Assembly (NCBI GenBank): GCA_014773175.1
Contig: VXCM01004991.1
Span: forward strand, 1-64,000
DNA length: 64,000 bases
Direction: 5' to 3'
DNA from: Lucifuga dentata
Lineage: Eukaryota; Chordata; Actinopteri; Ophidiiformes; Bythitidae
In this document: piece after piece, positions 22,104 through 50,640 of the stretch
Layout: each line of letters begins with the position of its first letter
How positions within the stretch are numbered: position 1 is the stretch's first letter
Program-made: the position numbers and the translations under genes
The notes under the pieces: generated by a model
Told to the model about the DNA's origin: nothing
Databases searched by the model: none
What the model saw: only the letters and a program-made list of their open reading frames with translations

Positions 22104-25100
22104 TCAAGACAGCGGCCTCTTCGTTATGTCTTGTTCTGCGAGGTAATATTTCAGGTATCCTCCCAAAGCACCGACAGCCACGGCCGTCATATGACTGGAA
22201 CAACCATCTGTAAGAGCGAAAAGACGAGGAGAGAGAGTATAACAGAATGGAAAAAAAGGTCATTAAAGTGAAATTAAGTGTCTACATGAGGCCTGAAATC
22301 TTTTTAAAGAACCTAAACTTTGTTCCATTTAATCAGTACAAGAGAGCTGAAGCTGCTCCTGGTGCAATGATGACATGCAATTACAATAATGAACTTAACC
22401 TCCGCTATAACTTTTGACAGCACTAAAACTTCTAAAGCTTCATTTAAGAGTCTGAGCTGACAGTCAGCAGGAGGTCAAGGAAGACGCTGAATGCTTCTCC
22501 AAAGGTTCGTTAATCAAATCTCTTAGTTCAGCTTCCCTGGAACCTCCTGCTACCCTCAAAATTAAGTGCTGCTTTTTTTTTTCTTTTCTTTTTTTTAATA
22601 CCGCAGCCTACAGCTAGAGAATTTTCAATGCATCTAAAAAGTTCATTGGAGCAGCAACACAGCAGTACAGTCATCTAAAACATGAGCGAGTCAGACCCAG
22701 CTCATGGACATTTATAATAAATAGGTCGTTAGGATGGCTGATGACATTCTGGATTATTCTGATCACCTCCTGCAGAAGGAGTTGGAGCTCCTGCCTTCTG
22801 GCCACTTTCAGGATGCCTGCTCGGAGGAATAAGACATTTGTTTCTGTGGCTATCGATAAGCTTAACAGGAAATAGTCCTTACATTTATATGACTTTTTAT
22901 GACATTTACGTTCATTTGTTGTCTCTGCTTTGTAATGCTTTTTGTCTTATTGTCCTTCCTGTCTGGCTGCAGATGTTTTTGATGTGGTTATTTGTATTAC
23001 CAATACTTATGTATTCATCTTAAAACCCTGGCTGCAAACCAAATTCCCCCTAACGGCACAAAAAAAAATTTGAACTTGAACTTGAACATACTGTGAGATT
23101 ATGGAAATGTAATGAAATTGAACTTTAAGACTTTGAAAATGTCTTCAAAATGACTTTAAAAGGGAAACACAGAAACTTGATGCATGGGGAAATAAAATCA
23201 GGGTGGAAATCAGTTTTTCTCCCTTTGAAAAATTTTTGTATTTTCATTAAACATTGGTTAAAATTAAATCAGTGAACTGTAATTGTTGATACACCGGTTC
23301 CATTACTGCAATGACACAAAAAATGTACAGTTACACTCTTATTTCTACTGCTAAAGAGCTAATATTCATTAGTTTTCTGTCAGAGTACATCAGACACACA
23401 CACACACATACACACACACCTGGTAGTATCTTCTCCCTTCTCTTCACTCTCCTGTGAGGCTGCAGTTGTTCCAGCAGCTCGTCTCCAATAATCTGGGAGA
23501 TGATGTTTTCTGATGAAACACAAACAATAGAATTCAATTCGTAAACACGTTTAACGCTGTAAAGTCTGAGGAATTTTTCTTCACAACAGATATGTTAACA
23601 TGTGGAAAAATACCAACTTCACTTGTGGAAAAAGCTTAATAAACTCACTGTCTCTCCCAAAGCAGCCCACTTCCTCATCCTGCAACCTGAGAATATGCTG
23701 CAGCCAATCAGCTTTGTAGAAGTCGGAAAAACCGGCCAATCCACAAACAAGAACTGTCAACAGAGAAGAATTACAGTCAGCATGCATGTATTAGGGATCT
23801 AATGGGAAACATTTGCATTGAACAACCTTTTACTGCATCACCGCTGTGCACACTGAGGGAAAACAGGCCATTTCAGGTACTGTCTCTTTAAAGGACCATA
23901 CCGTCCATTTTGCAAGTTTGAGCCTAATATATTCAATTTTCATACATGTAACATTACTGACAATCATTTCCCAAAGCATACTACTGGAACAGTGAATTAA
24001 AAATGTTTTTCCTACCTTCCAGACCTCCATTGGTTTCAGTTCATTCTGCTATTAAAATCAACTTGTTGATACTTGAAACGTTCTTGGGATAGGTAATCCA
24101 TCATCACCAACAAGACGTGTATTCAGGTTTTCTTTTAGAAGTTATGTAATTTTAGCTTTTCTTCCTAAATTCCTAAAAATTCTTCCTAGTGGTGCATTCA
24201 AGTGCTGTAGTGAAGAACTGACAACAGGAAGCATTTTCAGATCACTCCGCGCTTTTTATTGCGCTTAAATGCTAAAATTATGTAACTTCTTTAAAAAATC
24301 TGTGTTAATATTTGCAAATTTAGTTTACATTGATGTGAATAGATAAAATAAAGACTGTCTAAATATCCTGAGAACAAACTGACTGTTTTCGATGAAGATG
24401 TCCAGCATGTGTTCAGGTAAACCGTCTTTGATCATGTCCAGGTTGGACTTCATCATGTTGGAGCAGAAGATCTTCTGGTAGCTCTGTTCAGTCATGTTGG
24501 TCCGTGACGCTCGCATGTCACCCTTCAGCATGTTGGAGCATCCTTTCTGTGCACGACCAGCAGGAAACACGGTTTGGTCTTCTATCATAATGTCAAAGTC
24601 TAAGCAATTAAAAGAGCGATGGATCTACTGACTTCTATTATGGAGTTTTTGAGAGAAAAGAAAGAATTTCTTGACAGCAGGTAGATTAAGATGAAATGTA
24701 CGTATTCATGCTACCCAGAGGATGACCCCATGTGTTTTTTTAATTATTATTTTTATTATTATATTATTTCTTCTAGCTCCAAGCACTGGAGGATTTCAGA
24801 TGAAGCATTGCTGTGCATCTCACCATTGTCCCGATCATGAAGTACATCAGCTGGTGGGACAGAGAGTAGTGTGGACAACCGAAACGAGTCATGGTGTCTC
24901 GACAGGGCTTGGTCACGATGCAGGGCGTCCCGTTGATTTTCCTGATCAAACACATACAGGTGACTGAGTTTTCCCACTCAAACTTCGAACTGTGAAACTT
25001 TATTTCCAAACAATAACCTGAATGTTACTCAACAGTGGATTTTACTGAAGGTTCCACTTAGGAACCATGAAATCAGAGTTCTATCTATATTTAGAAGGTT

Positions 25101-27056
25101 TCTGTGCTGCAATTCAGGAGAAATAACAGCACCATGATTGCTGAATTCATCCAAAAGTATTCTATGTTTAAGATGAAATGAGCTACCCATTCATTTTTCT
25201 TTAAAGGACCATACCACCCATTTTGCATGTTTAAGCCTAATATATTCAATTTTCATACATGTAACGTTACTGTCAATCATTTCCCAAAGCATACTACTGG
25301 AATAGTGAATTAAAAATGTTTTTCTTACCTTCCAGACTGCCACTGGTTTCAAGTCATTCTGGTACGTTATTAAAATCAACTTGTTGATTCTTGATTCTTG
25401 ATTCTTGGGATAGGTAATCCATCATCGCCAACTAGACATGTATTCAGGTTTTTTTAGAAGTTACATAATTTTAGCGTTTAAGCACGATAAAAAGCGTGGA
25501 GTGAATGTGTGCCTCCACCTGGAATATAGTCCCAAAAGAAGACCTGCGTTTATGGAAAAATTTAAATAATATATAAGGCCGCTAACAGTCAAATTATTAG
25601 ATTGCTAATAGTTTGACTGCTGCGTAACTATTAGCAGTCATAAGGATGCTAATAGTTGAAATGTACACATCCATGTTACCCAGAAGCTCGACACCTTATG
25701 ACCTTATGAAGTCATAAGGTCTCATACGTAACACTTGACATCTTGTGACTTCATAAGGCTGTGTAACTATTAGCAGGAGAAACATGGATTTTTAAGGTGG
25801 GTGTATCACTTGAATATTTGATTTTGAAAGATTAAGAGATTTAGCAAAATATCAGGAAAGCTGAAATATGGTTTTATCCTTTGGGAAATGATTGTCAGTA
25901 ACATAACATGGTATGAATATATTAGGCTCAAACATGCAAAATGGTCCTTTAATGTAACCCTGGACTTCTACGTAGTGTAGGTGGAGTAGGACATGTTGCT
26001 GTTATCTCTGCTGTTGTTATCTGTTCCTACCAGGTGCCCAGCAGCAGAGTCAGGCATTTGTCACTGAGCTGCTCGTCGTAACACTCGGTGACCCGAGTGG
26101 AGGAGTAGACCAGGCTGGGATCTGTGGAGCTCCACTCATGAGGCATCGACCAGAAACTCCAGGACAGCAGAGGCTCAAACTCTGGACAGAGGGATGGATG
26201 GATGGATGCAACAAAGAAACAGTCAATGTTACCGTCAGATTTGTAATTTAGTAACCGTAGAATAATCAGAGATCCCTGATAAATCAAAATATAGTTTTTT
26301 CCTAATAAAAATGTCCCAGTTACATGCCACAGAAGAGTAAAGTTGACTTCCTGCTGCAGGATTTCTTGGGAATTGAAGTCTGACAGAACAAAGTCGTCTG
26401 CTGCAGCTGTGACGTACCTCTGTAGTAGTTGGGGTCGTTCTGCTGCAGGGCCGGTACAGCCTTGGATAAACTCTGATCGATCCGTTTGACCAGAGCCACC
26501 ACAGAGGTTCTCTGGGCCCAGCTGACCGGGTCGGTATGAGGCCACGTCTGAACCGCCTCCTTCAGCTCAGCTGGAACAGACAACAAAATGGAATCAGTTA
26601 AATGACAACAAGGAAAGAAGAGCAGTTTTACTTATTTTTTACTTGATTGTTTGTCAGTCTCTCTTGTTTTTTTTTCACAGTATTATATATAATACATAAT
26701 ATAATTTACCTGTTTTGGAGTGTAGATATGTATGTGATGATACAGTCAAACATGTACCTTCTGTTTGACTGGTGACCGAGTTTCACTTTATGCTTATTTG
26801 TTCTTTGTTTTGAAGAGAATAGAAATTGATTAGAAGTTACTTTAGAGTTAACCCCACTATTTATAAATTTAAGAAGTTGATGGCCACAAGAAATGTCAAA
26901 GTTTTGTTTAATTTGGTAAAGTTCATTCAGAAAACATTGTGCATTTTTTGATTGTGCAGAGTTTTGGTTTCTGTGTTTTGTTTGCTGGTTGTCTGATTGT
27001 GTATTTTGTATTCCTTATACCCTGATGAGAGGTCAATAGAATAAAAAGACAATATC

Positions 27057-27112
<56 letters not shown>

Positions 27113-27592
27113 CTTTAGGAACTATTTCAGACATAATTGTATTTACTTATTTATGTATTTACTTATTTACATATGTCTGATGAATCATTGTGGTTTGTTT
27201 CGAAATCAGGGAGACAGGGAGCCTTAGCACTTAGAGTCCCTGGATTGTTTATTTATTCTTATTATTTTGTATTTATTGTAAATAAAAAGCGTGCATGATA
27301 AATGTTTTGCAAAAAGAGGAACTCTAATTTCCTTCCTGTGAGCCTGCAACATTTATGCCGAGATCTTTATCCCGCATTAAGTACCGTATGTTGTTTCTGG
27401 ACAGATCTTACCCTGCAGCATCAGAAAGCCGACCACCCCGTCCAGGTTGATGTGCTCATGCTGCCGCTCCAGGAAGGATGCTCCTTTGGACAGACTGCCC
27501 AGGATGTCATCGATCACCTCCGCATGAGACACGCTGACCGAGGGGACAAGCAGAGCCAGCAAAGCGGCCAGCTGGAGCCTGATGGTCGGCAT
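22104..27592 (-). CDS. c16orf89: C16orf89 (UPF0764) homologue, secreted protein, 8 exons
   Basis: Exons on the minus strand: 27592..27412, 26570..26418, 26181..26031, 24941..24824, 24546..24384, 23753..23649, 23509..23420, 22207..22104. All have GT-AG borders and the frame is continuous for 355 codons with stop (354 residues; human form about 360). It starts with the signal peptide MPTIRLQLAALLALLVPSVS. Then come a helical segment, an aromatic LLSWSFWSMPHEW block, a cysteine-rich middle (TECYDEQLSDKCL; CIVTKPCRDTM; FGCPHYSLSHQLMYF; GCSNML), and the very conserved end DGCSSHMTAVAVGALGGYLK. The biochemical function is unknown; the human protein is secreted and strongly expressed in thyroid. It lies head-to-head with alg1, as in human 16p13.3. 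Introns 3 and 5 carry MITE copies I and H. A lone family match elsewhere is unlikely, given the exon-by-exon agreement and synteny. Confidence 0.9.
23888..24310 (+). mobile_element. Rearranged TTAA MITE (copy H, C16orf89 intron 5)
   Basis: The left TTAA and inverted repeat are intact and the centre follows the family to about 24160. It then passes into unrelated bases and an inverted piece of the same centre (CTCCGCGCTTTTTATTGCGC, 24246-24265). No right end is present. It looks like a broken or foldback copy. Confidence 0.6.
25201..25952 (+). mobile_element. Enlarged TTAA MITE (copy I, C16orf89 intron 3)
   Basis: Both TTAA sites and inverted repeats are present. The copy is about 190 bp longer than others because of an insertion around 25570-25745, built of repeated and inverted pieces of CTAATAGTT/AACTATTAG and CTTATGAAGTCATAAG. 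Plus orientation. Confidence 0.8.
27057..27107 (+). repeat. (TTA)n microsatellite in C16orf89 intron 1
   Basis: About 17 perfect TTA/TAT units. Confidence 0.9.
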
Positions 27593-28120
27593 GTTCCACT
27601 CAGATCTGTCGCTGTAAATGGGGAATGGGGAATGTAATGGGGAAGGAAAGCTTCTGTGACGCGACGTGTGCGTGTGTGTGATTACAAAACCCAGCCAATA
27701 GTGTCTCGATCCACCACGTAAATTTTAGCTCAGTTCACATATATAATGAGTAAGCATTTTATTTGTCACGTGATAATAACTGAAAACGGGTCTGGAGGCT
27801 GTTTCACATCTTTACATATACTGATTTAATATGTTATTATTTAAACATATTACTGATGCAAACAAATCTTTCACAGCATCAGGAAAAAAAAAATCATAAT
27901 TTAGGTTGCTTTCTGTGAACTAAAACTTTGAATCTATTTGAGAGTTTTAATCCTGTTTCCATGTTTGGTGGTTTTCTTATATTTGGATCATGAATTATAT
28001 ACCCTTAAAGCATACATTTATTTATAATAAAACATTACAGATAAATACGTATATATTTAGCATAATAAATAGATATAATTTTGTAACAATAAAATATTTT
28101 TAAAAAAAACAGCAACTTTA

Positions 28121-28551
28121 TGAGGGTTGATTGATAAGTTCTGAGCCTGACACGAGGGTAAACAAGGGTTACAGTTTTTGTGGAAGTATTGCAATTCTTT
28201 AGGTGTTTTTGCACATCATGATAACTTACAAGTTTCAGAGGCGCCTCTGAGGATTTTACAAAATGGACAAAGAAAGCCAACATCAAATAATTACGGACTT
28301 GAACCACTTTGAACTGATTCAGCAGCCACAGTATTTGCATGATTTCACATTTAAAAAAAAAAAAAAAAANAAAAAAAAAAAAAAAAGAATGACTATCAGC
28401 TATGAAACATTTTTTGAACGGCAAAGAAAATGGAAACTGTGGAAGAAGTGCGTCTAATTGGAATGAGATTATTTTGAAAAATAAATAACTGCAACAACTA
28501 TGAGTTACCTCTTTCTATCGTAGGCTCAGAATATATCATTCAATCCTTGTG
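28121..28551 (+). mobile_element. Mariner-like remnant between C16orf89 and alg1
   Basis: The left end GGGTTGATTGATAAGTTCTG and the reverse complement of the right end (AGGATTGAATGATATATTCTG) are imperfect inverted repeats that both run on to AGCCT. Inside is MDKESQHQIITDL, resembling a mariner-type transposase start. After a poly-A tract with an N, FFERQRKWKLWKKCV resembles a transposase C-terminal region, but most of the ORF is deleted. It occupies the shared upstream region of the two divergent genes. Confidence 0.55.
28352..28386 (+). repeat. Poly-A tract with a single N
   Basis: Symmetrical A runs around the N at 28370, inside the mariner remnant. The length is unresolved. Confidence 0.7.
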
Positions 28552-28658
28552 TATGTCGTTTTTTAAGTATGTGAACTCGTGTCCTGTTTTACCTGTTGGA
28601 CGTGAACGCCTCACGCTCGGTGCGTCCCTTTAATTTTTGGCTCCTCCTCCTTAATGAT

Positions 28659-28666
28659 CCACGTCA
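28659..28666 (-). promoter_or_regulatory. UPRE/CRE-like TGACGTGG motif in the alg1 5' region
   Basis: CCACGTCA on the plus strand (TGACGTGG on the minus) lies 20 bases before the alg1 start codon. TGACGTGG is the core recognised by XBP1/ATF6 in unfolded-protein-response promoters. ALG1 acts on the ER membrane, so regulation by ER stress would make sense. A CREB/ATF site is an alternative reading. Confidence 0.4.
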
Positions 28667-28685
28667 TCACAAATCACAAACAAAC

Positions 28686-34420
<5,735 letters not shown>

Positions 34421-34606
34421 CTGCTCCGACCTTTGACCCTGAATGGAAAACAGAATTCTACCTGTTTCTATTGAATGCAGCACTGATGCAAAGGTGAGAA
34501 AAGACTCTGAACTCTCCACCTGTAGAAAACTTTTCATTCCACTGATATTTCATACTTCAGAGCTCAAGAACATATGAAAGACATTTTGACATGATGTATA
34601 TTTGTA

Positions 34607-34620
34607 AATAAAATTTTAAT
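34607..34620. terminator. Convergent poly(A) signals of alg1 and eef2kmt
   Basis: AATAAA on the plus strand (34607-34612) lies 187 bases after the alg1 stop codon. ATTAAA on the minus strand (34620..34615) lies only 10 bases after the eef2kmt stop. The two signals are two bases apart, so the two mRNAs probably overlap at their 3' ends. Confidence 0.5.
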
Positions 34621-34629
34621 TACAGTTGT

Positions 34630-37250
34630 TCATATGTACAGTTTAATCATTTCTATGGCAGAGACTCTGTTGTAAGGAAACACGTGGCTGACAGGTTCTG
34701 AGATCACGTCATAGCTGATTCCAGCATTTACTGTCAAAACAAACACAAATGTCATTTTAGCAACGTTACTCCATAAAACATCACAATAACCTCACAAAAC
34801 GTCAAAATTCCATCTCACAAAAACAACATAATGAAAAGTGACTTGATTCTTTTACACTCGGAAGTCATCGTAGTTTTCTCTTACCGAGCTTCTGCTTAAA
34901 GCAGCTGTATGTGTCAGGGTTTCGTATGGTGGAGCAGATGAGGACCTTAGGGAGGACTTCAGGAGAAGAACACCTCAGGATCTTTGACAGCAGAGTCACC
35001 AGACTGTCTATGAGGTCAGGATCGTAAACCACATCTGCAGCACAGGGAGGAAACGCTGTCAGGTCCAATCAGACAGAGCATCAACAAATGGAGTTAATAA
35101 ATTAACGGAGGACTAAAGCTCTGACCTGCAGCGATGACGACGTCAGCCTTCATCTCTCGTACTCGTTCCTCTGTGGCCGTGGACCAGTCCAGCTCCTCCA
35201 CGCAGACAGTGGGGGACGTTTGGCCGGTCAGCCCATTCAGCTGGACGTTGTCCTTCAGTTTCTGCAGGACGCTGGAGTGACAGTCGCTGAACAGGAATGT
35301 GGACGGGCTGCAGGAGCGACAGATGGTGATACCGGTCAAGCCCACGCCGCTGCCCAGCTCCAGCACCGTCCTGAGAGGTGGAGGAGAAGAAAACAGATTT
35401 TAAACTGGAGCCTGGGTTCTTTCTTAGGAGTTAAAGCGTTTTTACCACAGGGTAAGCCACCAGATCTTTACTGTGTCTTTACTTTTAATGATACCTGCCG
35501 GTGAAGGCCTGCTGGTTATCCAGAGCCCACTCAGCCAGGTAGAGAGCAGCTTCCCAGGTGACCAGGCCCGTCGTTCCCTCTGAGATCAGAGCGACGCTCT
35601 CCAGCAGGCTGACCGCCTCACCGCAAGGCTGCAGACAAACACCAACACCTTACTGTCTGGCATCTCCTAGTCTGTTTTTGACCTTTTAGCATCACCTGAC
35701 TTGCTTCCATGACATTGCATTGACATTGACTGGTGTTCTCTACCTGTTTTTGACACCCAAATAGTCAGAGAGCCATCAAAAACACGTACAAAGCTTAAAT
35801 AATAGTTTTCTAAAAGGCATCTTGTTGTAACTAAGTGTGCGATGTGTGATGTTGGTACCAGTATGTAGCTTTTGTAGCACTCGCTGTCCTCGGCGGCTCC
35901 CACCACCTCCCCCAGAGCATCGTACAGCTCATCCAGAGGCTCCGACTCCGCAGCCTCCTGCTGTGGATGGAGGTCAGAGAAGAACGTCACACAGAAGAGT
36001 CAAACTTGAATATCAAAACTGAAAAACACTTTGGTCCAGGAGAAGACATCTCAACAACCACAAGGCACATTTTCATTAAATTGCCTCTTGATATTTGTTG
36101 ACCACAGAGGATGAATCCTACTGCATTTATTGACTCCTGAACTTTCCTCCAGCACCACCATCAAGCCAGAATTTCCACTTTTACACAAGAAATATCAAAT
36201 TTTAATAGGCAGATTATGCTAGATTTCACTGATGTTTCCCAGAGGATGAACCGTGGACTTTTTGGAAACTCCATGAGGTTTCACCTAACACCATCAACAA
36301 CTCAAAATTCAACTATGAACACAAGAAATGTAAAGGGTTAATCATGATGAAATTTGCAATCTTTACATGAATTTTGATTAAACACAATGATGTGACACAA
36401 ACCCTCCTGATGAGCTCAGAGAGGAAAAGTCTTCTGTACTTGACTGATGGTGGATGTTTCCGACACAGAGCATGGAGACATGTCTGTCAAAAAAGACAAT
36501 TATTGTTCACTTTACTGATGCTGCAGAATTACTTTATGATTCAAACAACACGAGGAGAACATGCACATACCTGCTTTAGAATGTCTGAAATCATCTCTGA
36601 TGATCTGTTGTGTTTAAGTTCTTGCTCAAGAATCTGTAAACGGTGATCAGAGAAGGTTTCAAAAGATTAGTTAACACCGCCTTAAAATATGAGTTCTTCG
36701 ATTAATTTTAGGATCCTGAAATTAATCAAGAAAGTCCAGGTTTATAAATTAGTCTGAAAAGCGAAGTTTGTGTGCGGATGACGAGGCTTCCGTAGAAAAG
36801 GGTAATTACACATCTATCCAGGAACATTATGTAGAAACCTTCCAGAAATGTCCTTAGAATCGACAAACTGGAACGTTCCCCGGAGGTTCTTTAAAGTTTC
36901 TATTAAACGGTACCAAATAGGAACCTTAGTAAAAGTAATGATTTTTATTTGATGACGAGCTGCGAGTGTCTTATACGTGCGCTGAATTATCAGAAAGACA
37001 CCAAGGGATTGTATAAGACGTTCGATGTATCGATTATCGACGACATATCAAGTACTGCTGCACATTTTTATGAAATTTGGCGCGTTTCTCTCCTGAACAG
37101 AATCAACGAAGATGAGAACATTTTTTATCTATTCATACTTACTGTCCAGGGAAAAGAAGACAGGCGACTCATGGCGAAAAAACACACTTGAAAGTCTCGT
37201 AAAACATCACTTCTTTCTTTAATTAAATGGACAGAGCTCATCTTCAACAT
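34630..37250 (-). CDS. eef2kmt: eEF2 lysine methyltransferase (FAM86 family), 8 exons
   Basis: Trimethylates a lysine of elongation factor 2 in the cytosol (Lys525 in human), using SAM. Minus-strand exons: 37250..37143, 36633..36571, 36483..36403, 35960..35859, 35628..35495, 35370..35126, 35034..34885, 34730..34630. Together 328 codons with stop (327 residues; human 330). The N-terminal FAM86 region is recognised by RLSSFPWT, HPPSVKYRRLFLSELI and EPLDELYDALGEV. The SAM-binding motif I is VLELGSGVGLTGI (about residues 164-176). The post-I/acidic region is SDCHSSVLQKLKDNVQLNGL. The family signature AADVVYDP is at about 243-250. The start could be 37250 (MLKMSS) or 37241 (MSS), both in frame. 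The last intron borders are canonical. It is convergent with alg1, only 209 bases between stop codons, as expected from the conserved ALG1-EEF2KMT pair. Confidence 0.92.
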
Positions 37251-39853
37251 GTGTGTTTGTTTACTTCCTGCTTACCCAGAAGGCATTGCGTTTCCCGCCA
37301 GGCCTCCTGGTTAATGTCGTTTATAACAAATTATATTATAACAAATATTACAAATCTAAACTTTCGACTTTCAACTGTCTCCAAGAGGGTCAATAATTTA
37401 AAAATCCTAGAAAAAAATTACATAACCATTCATAACATACATTCAAATCAAAGTAATACATCATTGCAAGTTACCATTTAAGATTAAAATAAAATAAGCC
37501 AATACAATTTGGTTGTGTATTGTAAAAAGCGAGATCATACACCTTCAATAAATAAGATATTCAGGCTGAAATTTATGATTACTTTCATTACTGATTAATC
37601 TATCATTTTATTATTATTTTTTTAATCAGTGTACCAAGGAATCGTTTGGTTTGAAAAATGTAAAAAAAAAAAAAAAAAAAATCCTTTAAACTTCTTAAAT
37701 TGATTGTGTAGTCTGAACAACAGTGCAAAGGAAAAAGACAAAAAAGAGCAAAGCCAAAGACATTTGACGATAAAATAAAGACAGTAATTACCCATTATTA
37801 TTATTTTTTTTTTGCTTGATAAAATTTAAACCAAACTGTTATTGACTAATCGATTGATTGGTTTTAATTCAAGCACCACTAAATACACAAATTAACAGTC
37901 TGCTATCAGCCTGCTTGGCCACCCATCATCTTTCAAGACAAATGACAGTTTTGTTAACCTGTTCAGCAGCGGCTGCTCTGGTTTAATGAGGGGATGCAGT
38001 GTGGGATGCTTTGGTCAATGACATGAAAAGTGGAATATTTATTATTGTCGTTAGTGAAGAGGAGAATTTTCTCCCTCTCTTTTCTTGCTGTGTCACTGCA
38101 CCAGAAGATAATTTTTTCAGTTGGGCCAACTCCTCATCCACCCACAGCAGCAGCTCAACAGCACTGATCATCTAATGGTGAGTAAGAAACAGCTTATTGT
38201 TTCAGTAAGTTTAACTACTTCTTTTTTTTTTTTTTTTAAANTTTTTTTTTTTTTTTTAAAGTAAAAACAATCATTTTGCACTTTGAGACTGTTTGTATGT
38301 ATTCATTGTTTGTATTTATTTGTTTATCCCTTGTATATCTCTTAATTAAATGGTTTTGTTTGTACATAAGCCAGACAAAAAGTCATTTTCTCAAAAATAA
38401 ATAAATAAATAAAAATAGTTTAACAAATACGAAATAGGGAATAAAACAGTGTTTGAAGTGTTAATGTAAAATTATCCCAGATGTGATTATTTTAAATGCA
38501 GGTGGTTTTTGTTATAAACTGATATGGTTTCATAAGACCTGTGAAATTAGAAAAACGTATTGAGATCAAAATTAATCTGAAACATGGTTTCAAACGGTCT
38601 AGAACAAGACAGAAACTACTTCACTAAACGAGCAAAGATAAATTAAAAATGAAACATTTAAAAATCTTTACTCGCTTAAAAAAAAAAAAAAATCACAAAT
38701 CTCTTACGAACGTTTGTTTCCTACCGGAAGGATTTTTGCAACGGACTATCAACAGAAAATATGGCGCCGTTTTCTGTTCGCTAAATCTGACAGATGGAAG
38801 GCGAAGCTTTGTGTTGCAGCTGATGAGGGTAACTTAATCTTTTGTTTTTCACCGATGTTTTGTGTCAATACTTTTATTTTACGCTATAACCATTATCATT
38901 TGTGATGTATGTTAGGTGTAACTGTAAGATTTTGAACTGTTACAGTTTTTGGTCTGTAGTGAACTTGGAGCAGGAATTTGGAGAACAGAAATAAGTAACT
39001 ATCATTTAAAATCCTACGTTTCGCACTTTAGTCATTCGACATTTCACAGCCAACACACTTTGCTGTGTTAGCTTGTTTGTTAACGTTTATTCCATTAAAA
39101 TCAATGAAAGCTGTGCCCCGGGCTCTGTCACAGCACTAAGCTCAATATGTGAAGGACAAAAGGACAGCGCATCCGTTCTTCTCTAAACTCCCTTCAGAAT
39201 CTGACAATTTAACACCTTTCTTCTGTGCTTATCTGCAGACGTATTCTCAGAACATAAAGTGAAGCTTTAAGTAAAGACAAATAAAGACTGTTTAATTCAG
39301 TAAGTATTATTCACTTTAAGAGAGAGTTTCCCTCTTATTCTATTTCAGTTTTTAATGATGAAATTAGTCTGGTTGTCCTTTATAACTGATGAAATTTTAA
39401 GAGTTGAAAGGGATTCCAACTTGCACCTTCTGTTTTTTTTTTTATGTTTTCAAAAAAACGAATCAAACTCTACAATAATGTTAATTTAGTCCAGATTTGC
39501 GAAGTCTAATCACAGCAGGTTTTGATCCAGACCTGGATGAATCTAGTTTTAGGCTGTGTAGTGTGGACAAAAAGTGTAAAAATGTTAAACCTCTTAATAT
39601 AGTATAATATACAGTTTTCGTATCTCTTAAATAATTTTATATGGTGAAACAACTGAGGATAAGCAGAGAAATATTTTCCATGAAGGTTTCCCTTCGTTCT
39701 GGAATCAGAACTCAGGGTTCCACGTGTATCTGTGTTCTCTGAATGAAGAGAGAATGTATGTGATGGATCAGTGTCTGGTCTGGATTCAGTTGTATTTTAT
39801 TTCTCAGATTACTGGAGCTGCTGAAGGCTGAATGGTGATCTGCAGCAGCAGTC
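37251..39853. other. Intergenic region between divergent eef2kmt and pigq
   Basis: AT-rich, with A or T homopolymers at about 37662-37680 and 38223-38260 (single N at 38241). Around 38740-38840 the base composition becomes less AT-rich (ATGGCGCCGTTTTCTGTTCG followed soon by a stop), which may be a non-coding first exon or promoter of pigq. I see no coding exon. Confidence 0.4.
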
Positions 39854-50309
<10,456 letters not shown>

Positions 50310-50384
50310 GTGACATCAGCAAGAAGAGTGGGAGAATTTAAAAAAAAGAGGAGAAATGGATAAACGGAAAGGGGAAGGGATAGA

Positions 50385-50640
50385 AATAAAGGGACAATAA
50401 TCTACTTGGAAGTCAGATATTTATACATTAACTGCACTGACCATACAGAGGGTTTTAATATATTAGATTTTATATTATTAAAGTGTTAACATAAGACAAG
50501 AGCTAAATGACACTAATGGGAAATGCTGATTTTTATTCCTTTTAAATATGAAGTTTCAACAGAATCTGTAGAAAATTAAAGTCAAGATTTGTATTTTCCA
50601 TTTAGATTTATGTGATTATTCGTTAATGTCCCTTAATAAA
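50385..50640 (+). terminator. Poly(A) signals of pigq
   Basis: AATAAA at 50385-50390 (76 bases after the stop) and again at 50635-50640. Either or both could set the 3' end. Confidence 0.5.

Noticed and set aside
26027..26545. 172-codon minus-strand ORF read as one gene
   Set aside because: It runs through the intron between two C16orf89 exons; splice sites and homology show the exons are separate, and the other parts are out of frame.
28596..28685. Upstream in-frame ATG for alg1 (30 extra residues)
   Set aside because: The extra N-terminus is unlike ALG1, and the ATG at 28686 has better context and places the membrane anchor correctly.
37983..38171. 62-codon minus-strand ORF between eef2kmt and pigq
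   Set aside because: No start context, splice partner or recognisable domain.
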